NCBI RefSeq assembly: GCF_013248975.1 | Contig: NZ_JABRWH010000001.1 | Location: 4,484,001 to 4,548,000 of the forward strand | From: Neobacillus endophyticus | Lineage (GTDB): Bacteria; Bacillota; Bacilli; Bacillales; Cytobacillaceae | Reading direction: 5' to 3' | DNA length: 64,000 bases | Shown: one piece after another, positions 54,583 to 63,823 of the stretch | How positions within the stretch are numbered: the first letter of the stretch is position 1 | Layout: each line of letters starts with the position of its first letter | The notes under the pieces: generated by a model | The model's database searches: none | What the model saw: the letters and a program-made list of their open reading frames with translations, nothing else | Told to the model about the DNA's origin: nothing | Position numbers and translations under genes: made by a program

Positions 54583-55233
54583 TTAGTGCATTAATTCAAA
54601 TAATTTCATTTCCGCCAGATTCGTATCGATTGGGCAGACTTTGGCATCTCTCCCATATTGCCAGGCCCATACATTTCCAGAACAATTTGGCCCTCTTGGA
54701 GCATATTTGGGATGACTCCTTTTATTACTTATCCCTTTTTCGGGTTTTGCACTCCATAAAATACTTTGGTTTTTCATCAACGTGCTTTCATTTATCGCCT
54801 TACAATATTGTCCATTGAAATCTCCTACTATGGGGTCGAAATAAAAGCCAGGCCTGTAAACAGATGTATATAACGTTTCTACCCACCCAATTAACCATTG
54901 TGCATCTACATCAAAAAAACGTTCTATATTCGCAAAAATAACAGTTCCTTTACGAATTCCAAGTCTGCTTGCGTTATAAACCGCGTTTCTTGCTGCCACC
55001 ACCCCATTACTTTTCCCAACTGATTGTTCAAAATTATTATATATGGGCAGGATTTTAATCCCTTTCGCCTTTAAAAACAAAATTTCATTTTTAGTGAGGC
55101 CTTCACTGGTACCTGGCACGGTACTTAGATATCTCCCCCAAAAATCTGGATGCCCAAATTGTTTCTGAACACAGTTTAAAACTTCATCATTTACACTGAC
55201 TGAGGAATCAACCCCCCAAACAACTTTGACCAT
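54583..55233 (-). CDS. DUF1906 (Rv2525c-like) glycoside-hydrolase-like protein
   Basis: A 216-residue protein with the glycoside-hydrolase-like TIM-barrel signature of DUF1906/Rv2525c proteins. It begins WGVDSSVSVNDEVLNCVQKQFG, then WGRYL, GIKILPIYNNF, and the strand TVIFANIERFFD, followed by YRPGFYFDP and VWAWQYGRDAKVCPIDTN. The AxIE position, catalytic-like acid in GH25 relatives, is present as ANIE. There is no signal peptide. ATG 55233 has GGAGGTGG. Wall or glycan binding is inferred from relatives; activity unknown. Confidence 0.78.
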   Translation of the reverse strand: MVKVVWGVDSSVSVNDEVLNCVQKQFGHPDFWGRYLSTVPGTSEGLTKNEILFLKAKGIKILPIYNNFEQSVGKSNGVVAARNAVYNASRLGIRKGTVIFANIERFFDVDAQWLIGWVETLYTSVYRPGFYFDPIVGDFNGQYCKAINESTLMKNQSILWSAKPEKGISNKRSHPKYAPRGPNCSGNVWAWQYGRDAKVCPIDTNLAEMKLFELMH

Positions 55234-55312
55234 TCTCCACCTCCAATTTTCCTTTGTCAATATATGCCGCGAATCTTTATTACATTCGAAATAGAACTAT
55301 TTCATTGCTGAT

Positions 55313-55447
55313 AAAGAAAACTCGCCGACTGGCGAGCCCGTTGGGTGAAGACAGAGGCGTAGTTCGCCGAAAAGCACAGATTTTCAACTGCGATGCTAAT
55401 ACTCACGAAGCATTCCTTAGTGCACTTATGCCTGATAGGTAGGTTAC
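55313..55447 (+). repeat. Dispersed repeat, copy B
   Basis: Second copy of the sequence at 38784-38925. The leading hairpin is CTCGCC-GACT-GGCGAG, where copy A has CTCGTC: the T-G pair there becomes C-G here, so the stem is kept. Intergenic, next to the terminator at 55472. Confidence 0.8.
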
Positions 55448-55471
55448 ACTTTACTATCGGCAAAAAAAAAA

Positions 55472-55484
55472 CGCCAATATGGCG
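55472..55484 (-). terminator. Terminator of the zinc-ribbon gene
   Basis: CGCCA/TGGCG hairpin immediately past the stop at 55489, followed on the minus strand by ten T residues. Confidence 0.7.
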
Positions 55485-55488
55485 CCTG

Positions 55489-55653
55489 TTATTTGCATTT
55501 TGGACAATGGTGAAGCTGGTCTTTCTCATTTCCACATTGTTGACACTTTTTTGCTTCTTTTTTAAAATTTTTACTTTTCCATTGATCATACGTGATCCGG
55601 CCAGATCCTTCATCATTTAAGTACTTAATGTAATCTATTCCGTAGATATGCAT
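55489..55653 (-). CDS. Small zinc-ribbon protein, 54 aa
   Basis: ATG at 55653 with GAGGTGAT upstream. The product begins MHIYGIDYIKYLNDEG and ends in a zinc-ribbon: CQQCGNEKDQLHHCPKCK (four Cys as CxxC...CxxC, plus His). Otherwise a short alpha-beta segment with Trp in TYDQWKSKNF. The open frame extends 19 codons upstream without a site. Nucleic-acid or protein contact through the ribbon is possible; no family named. Confidence 0.65.
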   Translation of the reverse strand: MHIYGIDYIKYLNDEGSGRITYDQWKSKNFKKEAKKCQQCGNEKDQLHHCPKCK

Positions 55654-56010
55654 CGTTATCATCACCTCATTATATATGTATGCGCTTACAATCAATAGGA
55701 ACACAACCATATTAAAAAACTTAGCAAGGTTTTATGAAGATGTCACAATATTCTCTGTAACCTTAAGTTTATCAACAAATTATGCCTTTCGGGCTTTTTA
55801 TTAATCTGAAGGCAAATATTCTGATCCGCCCTGGCTCATGCATCGCCAATCGTCATTTCCTCTCGAAATCCCCCATTAAAATAGTAATATAGTAATTTCA
55901 ATCCTATTGGATCTTATCATTTTTAGCAATGTTCTTTTACATATCCTATTAAAAAGAAAGCAGAAAATCATGCTCGATTTCCTGCTTCTGTAGATTTTTG
56001 CTTCATCATA
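55654..56010. other. Intergenic region with the L,D-transpeptidase terminator
   Basis: About 350 AT-rich bases; contains the hairpin at 55959-55986 and nothing else recognised. Confidence 0.5.
55959..55986 (-). terminator. Terminator of the L,D-transpeptidase gene
   Basis: AGCAGGAAATC and GATTTTCTGCT on the minus strand pair fully if one G-U is allowed, followed by TTTCTTTTT. The pairing is better on the minus strand, giving direction. Confidence 0.7.
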
Positions 56011-57393
56011 TTAATATACAACAACTGGCTCATTTTCACTAAGGTTATCATAGACGGATTTCATCACACCTGGTGGTGTGTTGACACAACCGCCAGAGCC
56101 TTGTTCAAGATAAGCATCACTTTTCCAGTTCGTCCGCCAGCTGGCATCATGGAAGCCGACTCCGCCTAGAGTAAACGGCGCCCAATAATTTACCTTAACA
56201 GAATAGTTTGGATTTCCAACCTCACTGCCTTTTAGGACAGAAGGTGATTCTTTGTATTCAATATACCAAACGCCTTTCGGAGTATCCTCGTTAGTGCTGT
56301 GCTTTCCTGTTACCACATTCGTAGTCAGAACCAATTGACCATTTTTATATAGCCAGATTCGCTGTTCTTGAATCGACACTTCTGCGTACGTGTTTCCAAT
56401 GCCATTGTTCGTCGTATTTTTATAGCCATTGCCATAAGTGCTCCAGCCATCTCCATAAACATACTTGGCTGGGAGGGATGTTTCACCTTTTTCGAAGGCT
56501 TCTTTTACCCGTTTCGATTCTTTGGTGATATTAATAGCCCATCCATAGGTTTGCCCTTTTACAGTCACAACAGATCCAGTATGTGTCTTAAATTGGAAAT
56601 TTTTATATAACGTAGACTGAGAATTGTTAATGTCCGAAATTTTATTTTTAATCTCGCTTGTATCAATGGTATACGTCATATCCTTTGACACGGAAGCATT
56701 TTTAATTAAATCACTGGCATTCAGTGTATAATCTTGGTCCTGCACCTGGTAATCTACACTTCGCTGAACAAGATCTTGAAGCAATTTTACTTCTTTTTTG
56801 ACTATTGGGCTATCCTCTTTAATCGGCTGTATGTATACAGGATTCAGATGGATTTCACTTTTATATTCTTGTTGCTCATAATCCTTTATTAATTTGGCAA
56901 TGTCATACTGCTTTCCATTTTTACTTTTAGAGATCGTGATTTTTCCATCTTCTAAGTGTGCCTCTGCATCTAACGGAGCCGTTAAGTTTTTATTTAGTGA
57001 TGATAGTTTTTCCTCGACTTGCTTTTTCATCGTTTGGCTTCGATAGTGATCCTCTTGATTCGGCATCAAAGAATAATTTTTTGCCTTGGAGGAAGGAAAA
57101 AAAGTATGTTGGCTATTTAAAACTTTTGTAACACTTGATAGATCTTGATCTGTGAATCCCATCATAGTGTCTTTTCCATCATAAATTTTTTCTTGACCGA
57201 CATAGACAACATTTTTTAAAATAGTAGACTTTAATGTTTTTAATGCCTGTTCAGCGGTCATCCCGCCGACTTTTGTACCATTAATCGTAATGTTCGAATT
57301 GAACCTTGTCGATTGATGATAACTTAAACCTGCAACTCCAGCTGCCATTATAATGATAAGACTGCTGATCGTGATGATATGACTTTTACGCAA
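56011..57393 (-). CDS. L,D-transpeptidase with peptidoglycan-binding-like domain
   Basis: A 460-residue membrane-anchored enzyme. Start is TTG at 57393 (LRKSHIIT) behind GAGGTG; the frame is open 41 codons further. One N-terminal helix (about 4-24) anchors it, a PG_binding_4-type region follows (about 60-320, NITINGTKVGGMTAEQALKTL start), and the YkuD catalytic domain is C-terminal (about 340-460). Catalytic residues are the His of GVGFHDASW and Cys in GSGGCVNTPPG. It would form 3-3 peptide cross-links or attach proteins to peptidoglycan. Gene is single with its own terminator. Confidence 0.9.
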   Translation of the reverse strand: MRKSHIITISSLIIIMAAGVAGLSYHQSTRFNSNITINGTKVGGMTAEQALKTLKSTILKNVVYVGQEKIYDGKDTMMGFTDQDLSSVTKVLNSQHTFFPSSKAKNYSLMPNQEDHYRSQTMKKQVEEKLSSLNKNLTAPLDAEAHLEDGKITISKSKNGKQYDIAKLIKDYEQQEYKSEIHLNPVYIQPIKEDSPIVKKEVKLLQDLVQRSVDYQVQDQDYTLNASDLIKNASVSKDMTYTIDTSEIKNKISDINNSQSTLYKNFQFKTHTGSVVTVKGQTYGWAINITKESKRVKEAFEKGETSLPAKYVYGDGWSTYGNGYKNTTNNGIGNTYAEVSIQEQRIWLYKNGQLVLTTNVVTGKHSTNEDTPKGVWYIEYKESPSVLKGSEVGNPNYSVKVNYWAPFTLGGVGFHDASWRTNWKSDAYLEQGSGGCVNTPPGVMKSVYDNLSENEPVVVY

Positions 57394-57769
57394 TGCCCTG
57401 CACCTCAAAAATATTGGTATGAAATAGTAAAAAAGTATAAAAAATGAATGCTGCACTAGTAATCTGTTACTATTGCAAAATGAAAAATAAACCCTTGCAA
57501 CTATCGCATTGAACAAATTTAATTGAATCTCATTCTGAACTATGTTGCAGCCAAAAGCAAGTCTTTTTCAAAAAAATTACATCAAATTTTTCACTGACCT
57601 TAACAGAGATAGAAACCTGTTACATCAAGAAACAAGATAAGCTATCGCTTAGTAAGGTAATGCTAAAAATCACCTGCCGTACATATAAAATAAAAACGTA
57701 TACTATTATATCAAAGTATTATTTTTTTGGATGATTTTTTACCCATTTTCCAGAAAAAAGAAGTAATTT
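57394..57769. other. Intergenic region upstream of the L,D-transpeptidase
   Basis: About 375 bases 5' of the transpeptidase and 3' of the aminopeptidase gene. AT-rich; no RNA or gene seen. Confidence 0.45.
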
Positions 57770-59017
57770 TTATTCTTGATTCATAAAAGACTCTATTTCT
57801 TCTACTGTTCGGATGATGTCTTTTGATAGGACCTCATGACCATTCTCAGTTACTAGAACATCATCCTCGATCCGGATCCCGATTCCTTCCTCTTCAATAT
57901 ATAATCCAGGCTCAACAGTCAGAACCATTCCCGGTTGTAAAATAAGGTCGGTATATCTTCCAACATCATGTGTGTCAAGACCCAAAAAGTGACTGACACT
58001 ATGATAATAGTAATTGGAAATTTCACTTTCTTCCTTAATCAAACCTGCTTTTAGACATTCTTCGGCAAGGACCTTCTTTGTATGTTTATTTAGTTCAGTA
58101 AACGGTAAACCTGGTTTGATTATTGCAGTTGTTTCTTTTAAGGCTTTGAGAACGATATTGTAAAATGTTTTTTGTTTCTCACTGAATTTTCCATTCAATG
58201 GGAACGTAAAACTGATATCCCCATTATAATATTGATATTGTGCCCCTAAATCTAGCAGGACCAGACTGCCGTTCTCAAGGGCTGAATCATTTTTGTCATA
58301 ATGCAGGATGGTGCCATTTTTGCCGCTCGCAACAATAGACGGAAAGGCATAATCTCTTACGCCCTCTGACTTTAATGTAAAATCAAAGTAAGCCTCAAGT
58401 TCATATTCCTTGGCGGCTGTCTTTGCATGCCGCATTAGATTTTGAATTCCTTTATAGGTGATCTCAATTGCTTTCTTTATTTTGACAATTTCCTCAGGCG
58501 CTTTAAAAACGCGAAGAGCACAAATTTCAGGATACACATTATTTATTTGGAGATATGGATAACTAGCTTGAATTTTAGCTGCAAACTGTTGGCCAGCTGA
58601 CATTGCCTGTTCCATTTCCCTTATCTCAAGGTCTAAATAAACATGTTGGAATGGAGTTGAAAACAGCAGTCTGGATAAAAATGCTTCAAATTGGTCAATA
58701 AATTGAATATTTCCGATTCCCGAGGACTCTTCAGCTTCTTCTAATGAGATGGACTTCCCTATCCATTTTTCCAGAACTGGATCCGATTTTTCGATAAAAA
58801 GATATTCTTCTATTTTATTATTAGTTTTATAGACAAAGAAGATATTTTTCGGTTCATCAATACCTGTCATGTAATAAAAATTTCGGTTTGGAACAAACTT
58901 ATAGGTCTCATCTGCTGATTTTTGCGGGGATTTTCCGGCGAATAAAACCATAATCGAGCTATCTTCTAATTTATCATATAAACGTTGCCGATTATTTATA
59001 AAGAACTCCTTTTGCAT
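57770..59017 (-). CDS. Xaa-Pro aminopeptidase-like M24 peptidase
   Basis: A 415-residue M24B metallopeptidase related to aminopeptidase P, which removes N-terminal residues followed by proline. An N-terminal creatinase-like domain (about 1-170) precedes the pita-bread catalytic domain. Metal ligands are visible: Asp in LLDLGAQ, Asp in NGDISFTF, His in SVSHFLGLDTHD, Glu in TVEPGLYI and Glu in IRIEDDV. Cytoplasmic. Start at 59017 has GGGAAG upstream. Bacillus encodes several M24 peptidases; the precise one is not certain. Confidence 0.88.
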   Translation of the reverse strand: MQKEFFINNRQRLYDKLEDSSIMVLFAGKSPQKSADETYKFVPNRNFYYMTGIDEPKNIFFVYKTNNKIEEYLFIEKSDPVLEKWIGKSISLEEAEESSGIGNIQFIDQFEAFLSRLLFSTPFQHVYLDLEIREMEQAMSAGQQFAAKIQASYPYLQINNVYPEICALRVFKAPEEIVKIKKAIEITYKGIQNLMRHAKTAAKEYELEAYFDFTLKSEGVRDYAFPSIVASGKNGTILHYDKNDSALENGSLVLLDLGAQYQYYNGDISFTFPLNGKFSEKQKTFYNIVLKALKETTAIIKPGLPFTELNKHTKKVLAEECLKAGLIKEESEISNYYYHSVSHFLGLDTHDVGRYTDLILQPGMVLTVEPGLYIEEEGIGIRIEDDVLVTENGHEVLSKDIIRTVEEIESFMNQE

Positions 59018-59524
59018 GAGCTTCCCTCTTCTCTTGTATTCTCAAACGCTATGAAGATTCTGCCAATCATTTACTAAAGTCATTATATACTAATCAATCT
59101 TTAAATTGAAATGAGATGGCTTAGTCGGATTCATTTTTCCACCCCAAGTTCGTATCATTTTTAAATTCCTCTTTAATATATATAATATGTACTTCTTTCT
59201 AATTCAGCTTTTTTTCAGAAAACTACTCTTTACCTAAGCTCAATTAAACTATTTACCTAGTTAATGCGTACCCTTTTTCTCTGTTCAAAAAAATTTCATA
59301 TCAAATTCATTTTTTTTTAAGATTTTCTTGTTAGTCTATAGAAGTTTTTTTTAATGGGTTTTGTATAACTTTTAGCTGCTGATTTAAGTTTGAGGGGGCT
59401 TCACTTTCCTCTCTAACCAAAAAGTGGTAAAATTAACAACGTTAAACACAGCCTGAAAATAATTAAGACGACATCCTGAGCTTTTTTCCACAGATGAAAA
59501 TCTTAACAAAAAGAAGGTGATTTA
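59018..59524. other. Intergenic region between divergent genes
   Basis: About 500 AT-rich bases carrying the promoters of the aminopeptidase and ligase-like genes. GAGGGGGCTTC near 59391 is the only G-rich patch. No gene or RNA recognised. Confidence 0.45.
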
Positions 59525-60763
59525 ATGCAGAATATCGTTCATTTTATAAAAAATGGAAAATTTCAAATTGGAATGATTTTATGTTTTTTGTTGCCGCCGG
59601 TTGGAATTCTGCTTTTGTTCTTGTTTGGTTTAGGAGCTATCTATGAAGGTTGGAAAGACCGGAAGTCATTTTCCTTTTCTTTCGTATCCATGGTCTTTTT
59701 CTTGCTTTTAGTTTCAACGGTTTGTGCATCATTTCAAATGGAGAATGCCTCCCTTTTAATCGGCAGTTTGATGGTACTGGGTTATTGGGGATTATATTTA
59801 TTTGTTAGAAAAAATGGAACACGAATGGATTTCCATACCTTTAAATGGATCATTATTTTTGGTGGAATTTACAACTGTATCGTCGGTTGGACTATTCATT
59901 GGATAACCATTAACCCGCTTGTAGGCTTTTTAACTGGGACTACCCAATTGGGGGAAGCTGACAATTCTCGGCTTTTTGGCAGTTCCTATAATTCGAACTT
60001 TACTATGTATCTTCTATTGGTCGCTATCGCTTTTATGCTTGCTGAAATAAATGCTGTAATTAGGAAGAAAACTGTTCGACCTCTTTACTGGCAGATACCC
60101 CTATTATTGATTTTGATCTTTGGAGTTTTTTCCACTGGTTCTCGGGCCGGCTACATATCCATGATCATCGTTTTTATGCTGTTCTTTTTACGATTAAATA
60201 AAATCGTGTTTATGTCGGTATCTACTATGTTCATTGTTCTATTTAAAAAAATCTATGAGCTAATGCCGCGAAATGATAATGTCCTTTATTCCACTTATGG
60301 AAGAGAAAACATTTGGTCTAATTCTATCGAGTTATGGAAACAGCATTTCTTATTTGGTACCACTCCTCTTGGTTTTCGGAGTGAATATTTTAAACTTTTC
60401 AATGATGATATGGTTCACGCGCATAATTTATTCATTGGTTTTTTTGCAGAATATGGCATTGTAGGCGGAATCGCTTTACTGATTCTCCTGTTCTCCACAA
60501 CCTATAAATTCATTATTCTATTGTTTTTAAAAAATAGAAATAAAGGGCTGTTCAATTATTTTCTGTTCAGTTTACCGATCATAGTGTTGACAGGCATATT
60601 GGATGAACCAACGTTTTCGCCGCAAATCGCTTTACTGACAGTCATTTTACTAAGTTACTGGAAACTATATACGAGCCAATACTCCGTTGCCTTTCTTAAC
60701 GTTAAACTGAAAAAATTCAAAAAAATGCCATCTGGCGTTCCATTTCATAAAAAGTTTTATTAA
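59525..60763 (+). CDS. O-antigen ligase/polymerase-like (Wzy_C) membrane protein
   Basis: A 412-residue polytopic protein with about ten to eleven helices and the Wzy_C (O-antigen ligase family) signature: STGSRAGYISMII (about 203), a large loop with YGRENIWSNSIELWKQH and HAHNLFIGFFAEYGIVGG (about 298). Such proteins join or polymerise lipid-linked glycans at the outer face of the membrane. No other polysaccharide genes are adjacent, which is unusual. ATG 59525 follows GAAGGTG. Confidence 0.82.
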   Translation: MQNIVHFIKNGKFQIGMILCFLLPPVGILLLFLFGLGAIYEGWKDRKSFSFSFVSMVFFLLLVSTVCASFQMENASLLIGSLMVLGYWGLYLFVRKNGTRMDFHTFKWIIIFGGIYNCIVGWTIHWITINPLVGFLTGTTQLGEADNSRLFGSSYNSNFTMYLLLVAIAFMLAEINAVIRKKTVRPLYWQIPLLLILIFGVFSTGSRAGYISMIIVFMLFFLRLNKIVFMSVSTMFIVLFKKIYELMPRNDNVLYSTYGRENIWSNSIELWKQHFLFGTTPLGFRSEYFKLFNDDMVHAHNLFIGFFAEYGIVGGIALLILLFSTTYKFIILLFLKNRNKGLFNYFLFSLPIIVLTGILDEPTFSPQIALLTVILLSYWKLYTSQYSVAFLNVKLKKFKKMPSGVPFHKKFY

Positions 60764-60840
60764 AAATCTCAGCTTCATTGCATTTAAAATGGTTCGTTGT
60801 TACACTATTGTTGACCTAATAATCTATGAGGAGTAATACA

Positions 60841-61221
60841 ATGATCATTAATAGAATTGGAAAAATTACTGTTTATGTAGAAGATCAGGAAGCAGCAAAA
60901 GATTTTTGGGTGAATAAGGTTGGATTTGTTTTAAAAATGGAACAACCTATGGGTCCAGACTTTTCATGGATCGAAGTAGGTCCAAGTGAAGATGAATTCA
61001 CCACTTTAGTTCTCTACGCGAAAGAAGCCATGCAGAAGCAAAATCCCGCTGCCATCGCCCACCCTTCCATTCTTTTCAGCACAACGGATATTGAATCTGC
61101 TTATGAAAATCTGAAACAAAATGGTGTACAAGTGGGAGAAATGTTAAGATTGCCATTTGGAAATATGTTTTCATTTAAAGACCAGGACGGAAATGATTTC
61201 TTATTAAGAGAAGATAAATAG
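60841..61221 (+). CDS. VOC/glyoxalase-fold protein
   Basis: A 126-residue vicinal-oxygen-chelate protein. ATG 60841 has GAGGAG seven bases upstream; the frame opens five codons earlier. Paired beta-alpha-beta-beta-beta modules: ITVYVEDQEAAKDFWVNKVGF and SILFSTTDIESAYENLKQNGVQVGE, ending FSFKDQDGNDFLLRE. Candidate metal ligands include His/Glu positions, but a full metal set is not obvious, as in many fosfomycin/bleomycin-type relatives of unknown role. Function unassigned. Confidence 0.87.
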   Translation: MIINRIGKITVYVEDQEAAKDFWVNKVGFVLKMEQPMGPDFSWIEVGPSEDEFTTLVLYAKEAMQKQNPAAIAHPSILFSTTDIESAYENLKQNGVQVGEMLRLPFGNMFSFKDQDGNDFLLREDK

Positions 61222-61230
61222 TTAATAGAG

Positions 61231-61275
61231 AAAGCAGGTCATTTTTACCGCTATTCGGTAAAAATGACCTGCTTT
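61231..61275. terminator. Strong bidirectional terminator
   Basis: Perfect 20-bp arms (61231-61250 and 61256-61275) around a CTATT loop between convergent VOC and rocB genes; arms include AAAGCAGGTCATTTTTACCG. Confidence 0.9.
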
Positions 61276-61295
61276 TGTTATGATTTCGAGTTAGC

Positions 61296-62906
61296 TTAAC
61301 TGATACTTGCCATCATTTTTATCATTTCTTCAACCAGGAGTGGCACCTCATGAAAGGCGCTTTTTATATGAAGTCTTTCAGTGCGCTTATGCGCATCTTT
61401 ACCAAATGGGCCAATATTCAGAACAGGTGCTTTGAGCTCAGCCATTTCGTCGAAAGGAATTTTATAACCTGCCCCCCAAATGGGTGTGTTTTCACTGAAT
61501 ACTGTCCATTCCTCCCCTGTATCCAAATAATTCACATAGCTAAGGTCACTGATTCCATTAAAATAGTGAACTTGTTTAACTGGAAGACCAAATTTCATTT
61601 GCGCTTGTTTTCTGACATAATCAATACAATTCTGCACTAGAACCTCATTGGAAGAGTTGACGGACGGATAATATGGCGGTGCATAGAGGATGATAATGGC
61701 AGGTGCAAGCTCCTGACACTGAATCAGCAGGGCATCTGCCATCCTGATTGATTTTTCGCGATCATCCCAAGTCATGTTTGATTGAATCGTCCATTTTATT
61801 TCCTCTACTGCATCCTGCCCTAATTTTCCTATTGCAAACTTTTTCAATTCCTCATAACGGACCACTCGGACTTCGCCCACAGGCTTCGTATTTTGACCGT
61901 CACAAATAGCTTTATACACCTGATTACATGCACGAGCAGCCTCTAAAGCAATTTTTTCAAATATATTCATAATTTCTTCGGAATTCCGATTCATTAAAAA
62001 TACATTATATAAGGCAGATGATCGGTATGGGGTTTGTACTGAATACTCCATTCGCAAGTCTTTTTGCTGTAATGTAACAGGGAGTGGAGTTTTTTCTCCC
62101 ATTACCATTTCTTGCAGCTCCACATTCCACTCCATTCTTTGGGTCAAAAATGAAGCAATAAAGGGTGCGGTAATCCCACTTAGAGGTTCCCCGACATGTG
62201 TCTCCTTACCGTAAAAAAGGGCAGCTGGCATGATTTTTCCAATAGATCCAGAATACACATAGTAATGTTGATCGCCTGGTTCCAGGGCAAAAACCGGCTC
62301 CCCGTTCAAGAAAAGACTGTAAGATAATTCGAACTCCTTCCTAAGTTCGAGCAATTTAGGAACGGCTGCCCGCATACCTGCTGAATTGACTTCCTCATCA
62401 GGAACTGAGAGCAATAGAAGATTAATAGGCCAATTCTCTATTGCCGCCTTTTCTAGCAAGCCCATGTGCATGACGAGCCCCATCTTCATATCCATCGTGC
62501 CGCGTCCAAATAAATATTCTCCGGATCTTAAATCCTTCTGAGCATCCACAGGAAGCTCTTCAATTTTCTCCAAAAGCCGTTTTGTTAACAATTCCGGTTG
62601 ATACGCAAATTCCTCCAATTCTCCATATTCTTCCGTATTTACAGTATCAAAATGGCTGATCAGGACAATGGTATCTTCTGCTTTCGGATGTTTATATAAA
62701 GCTGTTAAAAAACGCCGGTCCAAATCCGCATCATATAGACGCAAGTGGTGAGGAAAGCTTTGATAATACGTCAGCTCCTTAAGTTTCCTGTAAATTTTCA
62801 AAGGAAACTCTCTTTCGCCATTTGTCAATGTCATACTCTTCCAGCTAACTAATTCACACAATAACTCTCTTAATTCTTCTGGTGTCCCCCACTTACGATG
62901 TTTCAT
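61296..62906 (-). CDS. rocB: RocB-like M20-family arginine-utilization protein
   Basis: A 536-residue cytoplasmic member of the M20 peptidase superfamily closely resembling RocB of Bacillus arginine catabolism. Metal-site motifs are ISHFDTVNTEEYG, GRGTMDMKMGLVMHM and SVPDEEVNSAGM; the C-terminus holds FGKDAHKRTERLH. Usual family length is about 550-570. RocB's reaction is not settled. Downstream of the DDAH-type gene at 63062 in the same orientation with a 155-bp gap, which makes a shared arginine or methylarginine pathway likely. Confidence 0.88.
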   Translation of the reverse strand: MKHRKWGTPEELRELLCELVSWKSMTLTNGEREFPLKIYRKLKELTYYQSFPHHLRLYDADLDRRFLTALYKHPKAEDTIVLISHFDTVNTEEYGELEEFAYQPELLTKRLLEKIEELPVDAQKDLRSGEYLFGRGTMDMKMGLVMHMGLLEKAAIENWPINLLLLSVPDEEVNSAGMRAAVPKLLELRKEFELSYSLFLNGEPVFALEPGDQHYYVYSGSIGKIMPAALFYGKETHVGEPLSGITAPFIASFLTQRMEWNVELQEMVMGEKTPLPVTLQQKDLRMEYSVQTPYRSSALYNVFLMNRNSEEIMNIFEKIALEAARACNQVYKAICDGQNTKPVGEVRVVRYEELKKFAIGKLGQDAVEEIKWTIQSNMTWDDREKSIRMADALLIQCQELAPAIIILYAPPYYPSVNSSNEVLVQNCIDYVRKQAQMKFGLPVKQVHYFNGISDLSYVNYLDTGEEWTVFSENTPIWGAGYKIPFDEMAELKAPVLNIGPFGKDAHKRTERLHIKSAFHEVPLLVEEMIKMMASIS

Positions 62907-63061
62907 ATTACCTTGACTCCTTCTACAAGCATATTAGGTAACTGAATAATGGCAGTAGTTCAAGCACTCGATATTTGAAAGTGCGATCTTCCCCCATTTA
63001 TCCCATTACAAATATGATGATCCCCCATTTTGAACGAAACTAGGATTCTGCTACTCTGATA

Positions 63062-63823
63062 CTAAAACCTTAAAGAAAGACAACTCAAACCCCCATCAAG
63101 TTTCTGAAACTCTGACATTTCCAGCTCAATCGTTTGAAAACCTGCATCATTAATTTTTTGCTTTGTGATGGGATATCCTGCCGGAATAATGACGAAATCA
63201 TTGATCCTGATACAATTAGCTGCATATTCCTCCTCCGGAGGGACGATAATTTTGGTATAACCAATAAAATCAGGATGGTCTATAAATTCTCCCGCTGCCA
63301 CTACCGTTTGATTACCTAAATACGAAATACCTGTTTTAAGATGAAAGAATTTTTCAAGCGGGACGATGGTCGCCTTATAATGTTCCTTTTCCAATATCTC
63401 TTTTAATTGTTTTGCCCCTTCCAGGTTTGTCCGCGATGAAAGACCAATATAAAAGTGATCATCTACTTGCAAAATATCACCGCCTTCAAGTGTTCCAGGC
63501 GCCTGAATATAATAAATATTCCCGTAAAAAGACTTAATGGAGGGGATCATCCCATGTATCTCACCATTTCGTGTTGGAGCCCCAGGATTTGATATTATGG
63601 CGAATTCTGGGGTAAGTACAGCTGTATCCTCAACGAAGGTTGAGTCAGGAAAGTCCTCATTGCTCGGAAGAATCGTAACTTCAACTCCGCATGTTTTTAA
63701 TGCTTCAATATAGGCTTGGTGCTGCTCCATTGCTTTTTCCAAATCAGGAGCCCCAAGATCAGATGTAGTTAATCCGTTTATATAACTTTTTCCAGGTGTT
63801 CGAACAATGACATTTTTAAACAT
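63062..63823 (-). CDS. Dimethylarginine dimethylaminohydrolase-like protein
   Basis: A 253-residue amidinotransferase-superfamily hydrolase with the DDAH signature. Residues shared with the family: DFPDSTFVEDTAV (substrate-binding Asp/Glu), APGTLEGGDIL, HLKTGISYLG with catalytic His, and the nucleophile Cys in LDGGLSCLSLRF near the end. DDAH converts methylated arginines (or arginine-like substrates) to citrulline and an amine. Placed upstream of rocB on the same strand. Alternative: an arginine deiminase-like or related hydrolase; the exact substrate is not certain. Confidence 0.87.
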   Translation of the reverse strand: MFKNVIVRTPGKSYINGLTTSDLGAPDLEKAMEQHQAYIEALKTCGVEVTILPSNEDFPDSTFVEDTAVLTPEFAIISNPGAPTRNGEIHGMIPSIKSFYGNIYYIQAPGTLEGGDILQVDDHFYIGLSSRTNLEGAKQLKEILEKEHYKATIVPLEKFFHLKTGISYLGNQTVVAAGEFIDHPDFIGYTKIIVPPEEEYAANCIRINDFVIIPAGYPITKQKINDAGFQTIELEMSEFQKLDGGLSCLSLRF

